NCBI GenBank assembly: GCA_045576335.1
Contig: JAZNGH010000028.1
Coordinates: 1 to 64,000, forward strand
Reading direction: 5' to 3'
DNA length: 64,000 nt
Source of the DNA: Scatosoma sp045576335
GTDB lineage: Bacteria > Bacillota > Clostridia > Christensenellales > Borkfalkiaceae
Shown here piece after piece: positions 40,001 to 48,775 of the stretch. The position numbers and the translations under genes were made by a program. The stretch's first letter is position 1. The number at the start of each line of letters is the position of its first letter. The notes under the pieces are model-generated. The model did not search any database, was not told the DNA's origin, and saw only the letters and a list, made by a program, of their open reading frames with translations.

Positions 40001-42416
40001 CCGCAATCGTCATACCGTTAGGCGCGTACAGTCTTTCGTACGCGTTGCTCGGATTTCTCACCCAGCTTTGTTCGTAGTAATACCCCGGCTCTTGCGCGAC
40101 CGACTTCGTGTACAGCGTATTCATATCTTGGGTCACGTCCGCCATGCGGTTATAGGTGTAATCCCACACGAGTGAGGTATTGAAACGTACGGTGATCATA
40201 TACGTACCGCCTGCTTGCGCCACGGGCGCGTCCACGCTTTCCACGTACACCGTACCCGCCTCTTTTTCAAGCGACGTTACGTCGGACACCCAGAATTTTT
40301 CTTCCGCTACGTAGAAGCGGTCGCACGTTTCGCGGAGCGTTTCGCCCGTCGGGAATACGAAGCCCTCCAAAAGCGTGATATTCAGCGCATTTTCCCCTAC
40401 CACCGATTTTTTAACCGTGTAGGAAAGCTCCGTTTCGCTTGCCCAAGCAAGGCTTACGAGCGTTTCGCTCGCGTTCAGCTCGGCTACCGTCTTGCCGTTT
40501 ACCTTGATTTTGTCAAGGCTTGCAACGCTATCCTCTGCCGTCGCACAAGCTCTTTCAAATACGAGCTTGCCCGTGTAGCTGTCCGCCGTTTCCTCTACCG
40601 CCGAGAAGAAAGGCTGTAAATCCTTGGGCTGTAAATGCCAAATATCGTCGTAGTAATAAAGTTTTTGCTCCTTGGTCACCTTACCGTCCGCCAAGCGGAT
40701 CGCGGGAATGGTGATGGTGTCGTTGCCGTAAGAATCGCGGTAATCGCCGCCACTCGTGATATAGCATTGCAACACCTGCCAGTTTTGCGCCTTACCCGTC
40801 TGCCAGTAGCAATTTCCAAGTCTTACTTCTGCAATCGCCTGCTTGCCGTTAATCAAAATGCCGTAACGGAGCGTGTGCAAAGCATAGCCCACTTTGTCGA
40901 TATTCGCGTTTTGTGCATACGTCGTGCCGTCGCCCCAAACTGCCGCGGGAAGCGAGAATTTGATTTGAATTTGGCGGTAATATTCGCCGCCCATTGCCGC
41001 CGTCACCACGCCGTACGGCTCGTAAATGCTCACTACCGAGCCAACGTAATTAGGATCGTCCACAGCGGGCAAATCGTTTACGTTTTTGCTCCATACGCCG
41101 TATCTGCCGTACCAGGTTTCCCCGCCGCGGTAGATTTTATTGCCTACTCTGAAAAATTTAGGAATATACAATTCGTCGGGCGTACCGTCCGTATTACGGT
41201 TAGAAGCCTTTACTCTCGCAAAGAAATTCTTCAAATTACCCGTATCGAAATAGAAGCCGTTGCTTTCGTACGCCTTTACGCCGTTGATCTTGGTGAAATG
41301 CTGTAAGTACCAAAGCGTAAGCGTAGCCTCGTGTCCGCTGTTCGTGCCGTCGGTCTTGAACAACACGTTGATATCGTGGAATACTTGATTGTTCCCCGAT
41401 TGTGCCGCGTACGTTTCGTAAAGCTTGTCGATTTCCGCAATATCCCAGTCGGGCAAATTATCGCTCGTCGTTTGCCATACGCCGCCCTTGCCGTAGAAGA
41501 TCGTCGCTTCAAACGTTTTACCGTTGTAGCTAAAACCGCCGGGGATTTCTAGCGTATCGTAGGTATCCCAGTTAAACAGCGAATACGGCAACCACAATTT
41601 CAAAAGCTTCAAATTGCTCCCTTCGAAATAGCAGGAATTGATTACGTCCCCAAGCACGTCCTTAATCAGCGTGCCGTTGAGCTTGACGCCGTTTCTTAAA
41701 ATGGAAAGCCCCGTTGTTTCCGTCCGTACGTCGTTGACCCCTTCTTCAGGGAAGGTTACGTATACGATTTGGAAGGCTTCTTCGCTTTTGATATTGTCTG
41801 CAACGCCGTTTCCGTCCGTGTCGCCCCTATTCAATTCATAGGCAGATACCACTTGTACTTTTTCGGGCTTTGCAAAGCTGTTTGCCAAAGCGGTTTCCGC
41901 TTCTGCTTTCGTGGCGTACCACGCGCCAGCCGCGCCGTAAAAGGTCTTTTCCTCTACCGCATATCCGCTCGCCATAGGCGTACCCGCGGGCAAAACAAGC
42001 TCGTTTACTTGCGTCGTTTCGTACAACGCGGCGGGATAAAAGGCTTTGAGCGTTTTCATATTATTCGTGTCGTAATACGAGCTGCCGTAATACAACACGT
42101 TTCCCGCGCTATTCGCTTCCGTATACGATTTCTCGTAAATTTTTTCGCCGTTGAGCGTAATCGCGTGCAAATAGTTAAAGGTGTTGGAATACAGCGTCGA
42201 CGCGTTCGTACCTTCCGTATCAAAATGGATATACATACGGTTGTACGTTGCGCCGCCGTAATTGGACGAGCCGCCGTCTTCCGTCACCGAAAGCACGTTG
42301 ATTTGCGTTTCGGCACTTGCTTTATTTACGGTCGCGGGAAATATCGAAAAGATGCCGAGCGCGAGCGTTGCAATCGCTGCAAACGCCATACTCCATACGG
42401 TTTTTCTTTTCGCCAT
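37008..42416 (-). CDS. 1,802-residue repeat-rich wall protein with Gly-Cys C-terminal tail
   Basis: A very large exported protein. The signal peptide covers about 1-35 (ending Ala-Ser-Ala). About eleven beta modules of 100-120 residues follow, most ending in a Tyr-Gly-x-x-Gly-x-Trp-like phrase (FYGAAGAWY, FYGKGGVWQ, WYGRYGVWS, FYGGADGVWY). The array is a duplication of about 783 residues, each half closed by an alpha-helical Ala/Glu/Lys repeat (AKAEYDALSDTEKA, AKAAYDALTEAEKA) like FIVAR-type spacers. The C-terminus is NAVGCGGCTG, a hydrophobic helix and RKKDEE, not LPXTG. No catalytic motif was seen. It likely binds or displays glycan-processing functions at the surface. Confidence 0.8.
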   Translation of the reverse strand: MAKRKTVWSMAFAAIATLALGIFSIFPATVNKASAETQINVLSVTEDGGSSNYGGATYNRMYIHFDTEGTNASTLYSNTFNYLHAITLNGEKIYEKSYTEANSAGNVLYYGSSYYDTNNMKTLKAFYPAALYETTQVNELVLPAGTPMASGYAVEEKTFYGAAGAWYATKAEAETALANSFAKPEKVQVVSAYELNRGDTDGNGVADNIKSEEAFQIVYVTFPEEGVNDVRTETTGLSILRNGVKLNGTLIKDVLGDVINSCYFEGSNLKLLKLWLPYSLFNWDTYDTLEIPGGFSYNGKTFEATIFYGKGGVWQTTSDNLPDWDIAEIDKLYETYAAQSGNNQVFHDINVLFKTDGTNSGHEATLTLWYLQHFTKINGVKAYESNGFYFDTGNLKNFFARVKASNRNTDGTPDELYIPKFFRVGNKIYRGGETWYGRYGVWSKNVNDLPAVDDPNYVGSVVSIYEPYGVVTAAMGGEYYRQIQIKFSLPAAVWGDGTTYAQNANIDKVGYALHTLRYGILINGKQAIAEVRLGNCYWQTGKAQNWQVLQCYITSGGDYRDSYGNDTITIPAIRLADGKVTKEQKLYYYDDIWHLQPKDLQPFFSAVEETADSYTGKLVFERACATAEDSVASLDKIKVNGKTVAELNASETLVSLAWASETELSYTVKKSVVGENALNITLLEGFVFPTGETLRETCDRFYVAEEKFWVSDVTSLEKEAGTVYVESVDAPVAQAGGTYMITVRFNTSLVWDYTYNRMADVTQDMNTLYTKSVAQEPGYYYEQSWVRNPSNAYERLYAPNGMTIAERTIRLGVRNSVLGNIKVNDKVLRETTGVQVDFYGDSIILFVSEAVTSLQIGAGTVFHSGKATTATQKYTLADGVWSLADGDESATAIVEALIDELPAEITLDAKAAVERAKAEYDALSDTEKASVDTAKVEKLNAAVEKMLELTTSNVISVTMGSQETTWNDEQYRLIYIDFDRGNAANDAMLWNNLFPWLNTITLNGQIINPTPYVLGADNNPPYYSWSFYDAFDPNRADESKIQCCIPLSAYNQEGVNVLHLPAGTIFKNGVTTVEKTFYGGADGVWYENRSDAEAAVAATVQSVELVPNFGTFDGVAYMGLTVTFTKSGSNDLAYIINTLFPWAHGITLNGEKIYPKTYAQLSAAADQLYYPHTYFTNSDCTNLRIFIPVDKYDIDGDNVIVFPAGLTFPSGEAIAAAKTFHGRYGKFVTNEADLPAQNDPAYFGSVENIDEPYGNVDVEMGGTYHRLIKIKFSIPVAIWGDGATYQQEANQDVYGAALYTLRKGLLINGKKAIAESKEGGCWFYPDKANNWTLLNVWVNSEYRDPYGRDTITIPTLMTADGKIIPEQNLYYYGDIWHLEKKDLQPSFLAVEETADSYTGKLVFERACATAEDSVASLDKIKVNGKTVAELNASETLVSLAWASETELIFTVKKSVVGENALNITLLEGFVFPTGETLREDCDRFYVAEEKFWVSSLEKIVTDEFSSVKVKEIAKPVAQAGGTYMLEIKTNATLVWQYTYNRMADVTKDMYTLYTKSVAQEPGYYYEQSWVRDPNNAYERLYAPDGMTIAERTIRLGVRNSVLDYIKFNGKTLRETTGVQVDFYGDSILLFVTGELSELTALEIGAGVVFHSGLQTTTVQKYAYENGAWAVVKENTEEGGGQTPTLPETSDNAQAVIDLIDAIPADVTAEHKTQVLAAKAAYDALTEAEKAEVPKAKLNKLNAAVVAVSESADDTPDNSTDSSGTDNAVGCGGCTGTADVLGIGAALAVVGLTIAQLRKKDEE
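37997..38254. repeat. near-identical direct repeat, copy 1
   Basis: About 258 bp matching 40346-40603 at a fixed offset of 2,349 bp (783 codons), with fewer than ten mismatches by eye, many silent. Flanking module sequence is also related but more diverged, which suggests gene conversion or recent duplication. Confidence 0.8.
40346..40603. repeat. near-identical direct repeat, copy 2
   Basis: Partner of 37997-38254 within the same gene; encodes the VEETADSYTG to LEGFVFPTGE part of the module array. Confidence 0.8.
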
Positions 42417-42430
42417 AATTTATTTCCTCC

Positions 42431-43576
42431 TTATTTCTCTATAAGCTCCATCGACACGTTTCCGTCCGTGCCGTCCGTCGTAATGATTACGTCGCCGTCT
42501 TGGGTGATTTCATAATCGATACCGTGATAGGTAAGTGCGCTTTCGATGTTCGAGCCCAAAATCGCAACGCTTAACGTACCGTCTTGATTTTCCGTATATG
42601 CAACGTTGTTGCTGTCCAGCGTCGCTTTATACGTCGAAGCAACGGTCACCGATTTGCCTTCTACGAGCGTGTATTCCACGTTCAATTCTTTCATTTTGTT
42701 TTCCGTCGCTTTGGTGTAATGCTCATAGCCCGAGGAGACCGTACCGAAGTTGCCGCGAACGCCCGTGACAACACCTACCTTGGCTTTGACCTCTTCAAAC
42801 AAAGAATCCGTGGAAATCGTACCCCAAGTACCGTGGTGCGCTACTTTGAAAATTTCACATTCGCCGATTTGACCTGCAAACGAGCTTTCGTAATACATAT
42901 TGATATCGGCAAGCAAGAGCGCGGAAACGTCCTTGTGCGTATATTTCACGATCATAGAGAAATCGTTAAATTCGGGGCGATAGTTTTTATCCTCCCAAGG
43001 GTCTACGCAGTTCCAAATTTCAAACGAGCTGTTCTCGTTGACCTGCACGGTCATACCGTCCTCTTCGGGGTGTACCATCGTCACCGTCGAGCCGTCGGAA
43101 TTGAGCTTGCGTTTTGCCGCAAGGTATACGTCGTCGTACATAAGGCGCGTACCCTTATTGCTCTGCTCGTGCACGTACAGCGTTTTCCAGTCCGTCGCCT
43201 TTAAGTATACCGTACCGATATCGAAATTGCTGATAACGGACGGCATACCGCCCGCGTGGTCGTTGTGCGGGTGCGAAAGGAAAAGGTGGTCGATTTTCGT
43301 AATCCCCAAATCCTTGATATAATTGATTACGCGGTTTATCGAATAATCCAAGGGCATACCCGCGTCGATTAACATAACCTCGCCGTTGTCCTCAATCAAG
43401 ATACAGTCCGCGCTGCCGATCGTTGCATAGCCGGGGATATCGTTGACGTTGAGGAAATGGAATTTTACGTCCGTATCCGTTGCCGCAGAGGTATCTGCCG
43501 TTGCCGCGAGCGTCGCGCCTACTGCCGTACACGCAATCACGCCCGAAAGTACTGCCGTCATAAGTTTAGCTTTCAT
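42431..43576 (-). CDS. secreted metallo-beta-lactamase-fold hydrolase (ComEC-like domain)
   Basis: A 381-residue protein with a signal peptide (about 1-28) and an MBL-fold domain. The metal motif SHPHNDHAGG (101-110) supplies His102, His104, Asp106 and His107; further ligands are Asp of LLADIN and His of VAHHGTWG near 243-250. The order resembles the extracellular MBL domain of ComEC and related stand-alone proteins, which act on phosphodiesters. The last 70 residues form an extra beta domain. It lies in the middle of the glycan operon; its substrate could be a phosphate-linked glycan or nucleic acid (inference). Confidence 0.82.
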   Translation of the reverse strand: MKAKLMTAVLSGVIACTAVGATLAATADTSAATDTDVKFHFLNVNDIPGYATIGSADCILIEDNGEVMLIDAGMPLDYSINRVINYIKDLGITKIDHLFLSHPHNDHAGGMPSVISNFDIGTVYLKATDWKTLYVHEQSNKGTRLMYDDVYLAAKRKLNSDGSTVTMVHPEEDGMTVQVNENSSFEIWNCVDPWEDKNYRPEFNDFSMIVKYTHKDVSALLLADINMYYESSFAGQIGECEIFKVAHHGTWGTISTDSLFEEVKAKVGVVTGVRGNFGTVSSGYEHYTKATENKMKELNVEYTLVEGKSVTVASTYKATLDSNNVAYTENQDGTLSVAILGSNIESALTYHGIDYEITQDGDVIITTDGTDGNVSMELIEK

Positions 43577-43601
43577 AATTTTTCTCCTTATTTTTTATTT
43601 T

Positions 43602-44912
43602 TTATTTAACAAGCACGAGTGCGGCTTCGCCCGCCCCAAAGTGCAAGGTTAAATTCGTTCCCTGCTTTTCGCATTTTTCTACGCCTTGCGTAATTTCAAA
43701 GGCGTACTCTCCGTCAAAGCCAAGCGTAATTTCCGCTTGTTTATCAATGGAATTGTTGACGACGTACAGTGCGGTTTTGCCCTTATAGTCGTAACAACCC
43801 ACGATGGCGGGATCACCCGAAAGCGATTGCAATTCGCGATAGCTTTTCAGCGTGGAATTTTCAGGGATAGGACAAGGGCTTTCGCCGTTTGCCATGATCC
43901 CTGCGTGTCCCGAACGCATCAAAACGCTTTGTATGGCTTTGATATGCGCGTTGATTTTCTTGGCGTAATACCAACGCTCCGTCCGTTCGCCGTAACGCCC
44001 GACGAGCGCGCAAATCCCGCTCTTGGGCTTGGTAAATTCGGACGGGTGCGAATACGGGAAATACTGAATACCTTTCGCACCGTACGCAAGCGAGGTGGTG
44101 ACGTTCCACGTCAAGCCGCCCTCGGTGGGCACGAACCAGTGGGGGTCTTCGTCGTAATATCCACCGCCCTGCACGAACGAGAAAAAGGGTATGCCGCGTT
44201 CCGTCGTCATATCACGGACGAGCTGTAAGTTCATAAGATACGTTTCACGAACGTGTCCGTCCTCATAACAGAACGGATAGGTGTCGTACGAATAGAATTT
44301 CGCGCCGTGCGTGGCGTTGAGATATTTTTCCGTATATTGCGCCACCGTCCAGTCCTCTTTGATGACGTACTCGGGTCCGCCCGAAAGCCAAGGTTGCGGG
44401 CATTGATAGCCGTTGGCATTCATATACAGCCCGAAATTCGTACCCTCGAACACTTCGTTGAAGCGGCGTTGTACCGCCTCCACCTCGGGAAATTCGTGCC
44501 CAAACGGCTCGTCTCTGCCGACAATCCCTGCAAACGCGGGGTGATCCTTGTAGTTTGCTACCCGCGCCGCAAATTCCGCTTTGGGCAGGGGAGGGCGTTT
44601 TTCCTGCAAATGTAACGCAAACAACGCGCTGTCGCGGATAAAGAGCTTCACGCCGTACTTTGCCGCAAGATCGAGCGACAAAAGCGTTTCCTCGCGGTTG
44701 GCGTCGTAATCCTGCTTCATTGCCGCAAAGAAATTCAATCCGCATTCCTTGACGTAGCCGTACTGCTCGTCGGTGACCGTGCTGGCAATTTTTTCGCCGT
44801 TATGTTCGTAGCCCCCGAACGGGCCGATATACCCGCCGATAGGCATTTCGTCCTCGGGCAAGCCGTCGAACGAAAAGGCGTATACGGGCAACGCTTTTCT
44901 TTCTTCTTTCAT
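43602..44912 (-). CDS. cytosolic TIM-barrel glycosidase-like protein
   Basis: A 436-residue protein without signal peptide, paralogous over its whole length to the lipoprotein encoded next to it. Shared blocks: GGYIGPFGGY near 26-35, CGLNFFAAMKQDY near 57-69, GRDEPFG near 134-140, YMNANGYQCPQ near 166-176 and SLAYGAKGIQYFPY near 275-288. The alternating strand/helix pattern and the Asp-Glu-Pro motif suggest a glycoside-hydrolase-like (beta/alpha)8 barrel with a small C-terminal beta domain. I cannot assign a family. Confidence 0.7.
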   Translation of the reverse strand: MKEERKALPVYAFSFDGLPEDEMPIGGYIGPFGGYEHNGEKIASTVTDEQYGYVKECGLNFFAAMKQDYDANREETLLSLDLAAKYGVKLFIRDSALFALHLQEKRPPLPKAEFAARVANYKDHPAFAGIVGRDEPFGHEFPEVEAVQRRFNEVFEGTNFGLYMNANGYQCPQPWLSGGPEYVIKEDWTVAQYTEKYLNATHGAKFYSYDTYPFCYEDGHVRETYLMNLQLVRDMTTERGIPFFSFVQGGGYYDEDPHWFVPTEGGLTWNVTTSLAYGAKGIQYFPYSHPSEFTKPKSGICALVGRYGERTERWYYAKKINAHIKAIQSVLMRSGHAGIMANGESPCPIPENSTLKSYRELQSLSGDPAIVGCYDYKGKTALYVVNNSIDKQAEITLGFDGEYAFEITQGVEKCEKQGTNLTLHFGAGEAALVLVK

Positions 44913-44922
44913 AGCTTCCTCC

Positions 44923-46356
44923 TTATTTCAACACGACGAGCGCGCCTTGACCTGCCGCAAGCGTGAGCGTCAATTGCTTGCCCGAAAGGTTGAATTTTTC
45001 CGCCGCTTGCGTGATTTCGAACGCGTACGCGTTATCGAAGTCGAGCGTGATTTTCGCCTTGTCTTTATCCAGCGAATTGTTGACGACGTACAGCGCGGTT
45101 TTGCCCTTGTAATCGAAGCAGCCGACGAGCGACGCGTCGCCCGAAAGCGATTTCAATTCGCGGAAGCTTTGCAGCGTGGAGTTTTCGGGAATGGGGCAGG
45201 GCGAGTTGCCGTACGCCATCATGCCCATATGCGCCGCGTTCATCAAAACGTGGTCGATCGCTTGGATTTGCTCGTTTGCCTTTTGCGCGTAATACCATCT
45301 GTCCGTCTTTTCGCCGTAACGGCCGATCAAAGACGGTACGCCGCTTTCGGAAGCGTTAAATTCCGCGGGGTGCGCGTACGGGAAATACTGAATACCCTTT
45401 GCGCCGTAAGCAAGAGAGGTGTTTACGTTCCAAAGCATATCCCCCTCGTCGGGCGACCAGTTCCAGCTCGACTGGTTGTCGTAATAGCTACCGCCCTGAA
45501 TGAACGCCCAGAACGGGATCTCATATTCGATCGTCAAATCGCGAACGAGCTGTAAATTGATGAAATAGGAAGCGCGCAAGTTCCCCTCGCTCATAAAGGG
45601 ATATACGTCGTAGGAATAGTATTTCGCGCCGTCCATTGCCTCAATGTAGTTGCGGATATACTGCTCGTACGTCCATTCCTTGTTGAGGTCCTCGCCCTCC
45701 CAAGTGGGGTCTACCTCGCCCGTCTGACCGCCGTTGAGCCAGCCTTGCGGGCATTGATAGCCATTGGAGTTCATATACAATGCGTACGAGCCCTCGGGGA
45801 ATACCTCGTCAAATCTATCCTGCACCTCGCCGCAAGCGCGAAGCTCGAAGCCGAACGGTTCGTCTCTGCCGACCAAGCCCGCAAACGCGGCGTGTTCTCT
45901 GTACGCCGCTACGCGCGCTTCGAAATCGGCTTTGGCAAGCGGTGCGCGTTTGTCCGCGCCCAAGGAATACAACGCCGTATCCTGTATGTACAAGACGATT
46001 TCGTTTCTGTCCGCCAAATCGAGCGCGAGCATCGTTTCCTCGGGGTTGGTGTTATAGTCCTGCTTCATTGCCGCGAAGAAGTTAAGCCCGCATTCGTTTG
46101 CCGTTGCGTACGCCGCGTCCGTGACCGTACTTTCGATATACGTGCCCTTCCAGCCGTAACCGCCGAACGGGCCTATGTACGCGCCTACGGGCATTACGTC
46201 TTTTCCGAAACGGTCAAAGTTGAAGGTGTAGTACGTTTCCGTTTCGTGAGTGGGAGCTTCCACGACGCTCGTCGCCGTGCCGCCACAGCCTGCAAGCCCT
46301 GCCGTAATCACGCCTACGAGCGCGATCGCGCCTATTTTTACCATTTTCTTATTCAT
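44923..46356 (-). CDS. lipoprotein TIM-barrel glycosidase-like protein
   Basis: A 477-residue lipoprotein (lipobox Leu-Ala-Gly-Cys24) homologous to the downstream cytosolic protein. It keeps the same blocks, including GAYIGPFGGY, CGLNFFAAMKQDY, GRDEPFG, YMNSNGYQCPQ and SLAYGAKGIQYFPY, and the same end (YKGKTALYVVNNS). The pair therefore places the same activity on both sides of the membrane. Its ribosome site AGGAGG is contained in the last codons of the preceding gene, which it overlaps by 8 bp. Enzymatic role is inferred from fold pattern and context only. Confidence 0.72.
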   Translation of the reverse strand: MNKKMVKIGAIALVGVITAGLAGCGGTATSVVEAPTHETETYYTFNFDRFGKDVMPVGAYIGPFGGYGWKGTYIESTVTDAAYATANECGLNFFAAMKQDYNTNPEETMLALDLADRNEIVLYIQDTALYSLGADKRAPLAKADFEARVAAYREHAAFAGLVGRDEPFGFELRACGEVQDRFDEVFPEGSYALYMNSNGYQCPQGWLNGGQTGEVDPTWEGEDLNKEWTYEQYIRNYIEAMDGAKYYSYDVYPFMSEGNLRASYFINLQLVRDLTIEYEIPFWAFIQGGSYYDNQSSWNWSPDEGDMLWNVNTSLAYGAKGIQYFPYAHPAEFNASESGVPSLIGRYGEKTDRWYYAQKANEQIQAIDHVLMNAAHMGMMAYGNSPCPIPENSTLQSFRELKSLSGDASLVGCFDYKGKTALYVVNNSLDKDKAKITLDFDNAYAFEITQAAEKFNLSGKQLTLTLAAGQGALVVLK

Positions 46357-48751
46357 CTTTTTTCCTCCTCAACAGCAACGCTGCTCCGCCAAGCACGGGC
46401 AATACCCAAACGATACTGCTGACGCTGCCCGCGCAGCCCGCCGCGTTTGCGTCCGTTACGGGCAGATAGTCGTTTTTGTCGTAGCTATCCACGTATTCGT
46501 AATCGTCTTGGCTCACGGTAGGACGGTGGGAAACGAATTCTACCGTCGTCAAAGCGGCGTTTTCGTCCTTGTTGGTGATTTTGATATTATCCAAAACGGC
46601 GTACCCGCAGTTCGCGCCCACGGAGTTCGGCTCTTGATAATAATCGTCGCCCGTGCTCCATACGTAGATGTGTCCGCTCACGCCGAACGCCATCGTTTCG
46701 TCTGCAATCAGCGTGTAGTCCGTTTCCGTGCCGTATTTGACGTACACCTTGATATTGCGATCAGAAACGGAGATTTTCACGTCCACCACCGAGCCGTCCT
46801 TGCTCTCGTCCCAGAAATCGTATTTCGCGGGCAAATCGATACGCTTGTCAAAGCCCATATTACGAAGCACGAGCTGGGTACATTCTTCCGTACGGTCCCA
46901 AGTGTCGGGATTTACTTTCACGCCTTGGTCGTTGGGTTTGCTCTCAAAGTATACGATCGGGCGGTTATATTCCAGCGTACCGAACGGCTCTTGCGGGAAT
47001 TCCGCGCCGAATACGATACCGATCAGCGAGCTGATGGGATATATCTTATTCCCTGCTTCGGTCACGACGGGCTCGCGGCGAAGGTCGGTAATGCTGTATT
47101 CCATATCGAAATTGCCGTACTTGTGCCACGTGGAAATATAGTTGCTGTTGCATACGTTGGCAAAATACAGCTGTCCGTCCTTGACGTACGTTCCGTTTCT
47201 GTGGTCAGCCATATACGGCGTGGAGCTCAAATACCAAAGGTTGGAATTGTACTCGTCGTTCGTAAAATCGCTGCTCAAATTGGTGTTTTCGGGACGGTCG
47301 TAATAGCTGTTTTTATACGTGACCTCGGAAAGCAATGCGTCGATATAATTTTCCTCGTCCGTCGCCGTGCCGTCCGTAACGAAGCCCGTAAAGCCCTCGT
47401 AGAAAAACGTTGCGTTATCGCTTGCATACGCCGCCGCGCTCATATTCCCAAAATATACGCGAAGCGTGCCCTTGCTCCCCATTTCCAAGCGTACGGGCAG
47501 CTCCTCAACCGTAGCAAGATTGAGCGCGGTTTCTTCAATCACCGTCGTTTTTACGCCCTCTTCCGCGTACGCATCCATACCGAACGCGTAGCCGTCGTTC
47601 GTTTTCTTGATATAGAAATGCGAGGTCTTTTCGTTGCCTATCTTGCCGCTGGACTGATACTCCGCGCCCAAAAGAAGCCCGAAGCTCTTATCCCCGACCA
47701 TTTCGTTGACGGTGAGCGTGAAATCCAAGGTCGCCAAGCTCTCGTATGCGTCCGTTTCCTCCGCAACGTATACCGTTTTACCCATAAACACGGGGTTGTT
47801 GTTGCGGTATTTTTTGGTGAAATTCAACGCGTTTTTCGCGCCCCAAACGACTTCGCTCGTCGATTGATGACGGAAAGAAATGAAATCCGCCGTCGCGTCT
47901 GCAATCGGCTCTTGCCCCGCTTCGTTTTTATAGAAATCGGCAACGAGCTGTTCGTCCTTATCGTATACGCGGATATCGCGGATATCCAAAAAGCTCATGC
48001 CCTTTTCGCCCTCTGCCGCAAACAGATACACGCAACCCGTGGGGAATTCTTGAAGGGTATTCGTCGTGCTTTTCGCGATTACCGTAAACGGCGTGTTCGC
48101 CTCTGCTCCAAGCTCGCGCAAGGACAGCTCGAACGAGCCGTCGGCGTTATATTCCAAACGCAAGGTCTTGTTGGTGATTTTATCCGCTTCGCCCGCGTCG
48201 GCAAGTCCCACCGCGTCCGCAAATGCGTACGCCGTGCGATAGGGCAAGGTCGCGCCCGTGCCGTCCGCGATATCGTACAGCGTGCTCTTATAGCCCGCCA
48301 TACGAATCATATTCGGCTCGGCGTCCTTGTTGTAGGTCAAATACAACGCGTCCGACCCCTCCGCGCGATACCAACGCCAGAAAAGGTTTTCATTGTCGCT
48401 TTCCTTGGGTACGCCGAACGCAAAGACGAGCTGTGCGCTCAAACCGTTCCAGTCCGCTTCCTTGATATCCACTTCCACCGTCGCGCCGCCCGAAAGCTCC
48501 GCTTTGGTCATAAGCCCCGTGCCCGAATAGGCGTTGGAGGCTTGATAGGTTTGATAGGTTTCGACGAGCTGTGTACCCGTCTTACTGTTTCTGTACCAAA
48601 CCGCCTCGTCCAGCTCCTCGTCGCCGAAATCCTCGCTAACGAGCGTATTATCGACGATACCCGCGCTTGCGGTGAGCTCCGCGCTCAAAGCGAAGCCACC
48701 CAGCGTTACCGAGCATACGAGAAGGGCGAGCAGCGTTTTTATTTTCTTCAT
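46349..48751 (-). CDS. 800-residue wall protein with lectin-like modules and Gly-Cys C-terminal tail
   Basis: Signal peptide (about 1-30, ending Ser-Ala-Gly) and three large beta-sandwich modules of 200-240 residues with concanavalin/LamG-like starts (LVSEDFGDEELDEAVWY near 38-54; LSSDFTNDEYNSNLWY near 493-508). The C-terminus reads NAAGCAGS, a hydrophobic helix and RRKKDE, closely like the tail of the 1,802-residue protein. The codons for the final Arg-Arg also form the ribosome site of the next gene. Probably a glycan-binding protein displayed on the surface next to the ABC importer. Confidence 0.77.
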   Translation of the reverse strand: MKKIKTLLALLVCSVTLGGFALSAELTASAGIVDNTLVSEDFGDEELDEAVWYRNSKTGTQLVETYQTYQASNAYSGTGLMTKAELSGGATVEVDIKEADWNGLSAQLVFAFGVPKESDNENLFWRWYRAEGSDALYLTYNKDAEPNMIRMAGYKSTLYDIADGTGATLPYRTAYAFADAVGLADAGEADKITNKTLRLEYNADGSFELSLRELGAEANTPFTVIAKSTTNTLQEFPTGCVYLFAAEGEKGMSFLDIRDIRVYDKDEQLVADFYKNEAGQEPIADATADFISFRHQSTSEVVWGAKNALNFTKKYRNNNPVFMGKTVYVAEETDAYESLATLDFTLTVNEMVGDKSFGLLLGAEYQSSGKIGNEKTSHFYIKKTNDGYAFGMDAYAEEGVKTTVIEETALNLATVEELPVRLEMGSKGTLRVYFGNMSAAAYASDNATFFYEGFTGFVTDGTATDEENYIDALLSEVTYKNSYYDRPENTNLSSDFTNDEYNSNLWYLSSTPYMADHRNGTYVKDGQLYFANVCNSNYISTWHKYGNFDMEYSITDLRREPVVTEAGNKIYPISSLIGIVFGAEFPQEPFGTLEYNRPIVYFESKPNDQGVKVNPDTWDRTEECTQLVLRNMGFDKRIDLPAKYDFWDESKDGSVVDVKISVSDRNIKVYVKYGTETDYTLIADETMAFGVSGHIYVWSTGDDYYQEPNSVGANCGYAVLDNIKITNKDENAALTTVEFVSHRPTVSQDDYEYVDSYDKNDYLPVTDANAAGCAGSVSSIVWVLPVLGGAALLLRRKKDE

Positions 48752-48775
48752 TTCCTCTTCTCCTTGATTTTTCGT

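Noticed and set aside
43602..46356. Tandem duplicate genes as an assembly error
   Set aside because: The two paralogues differ throughout, one has a lipobox and the other not, and both have own ribosome sites; this is a true old duplication.
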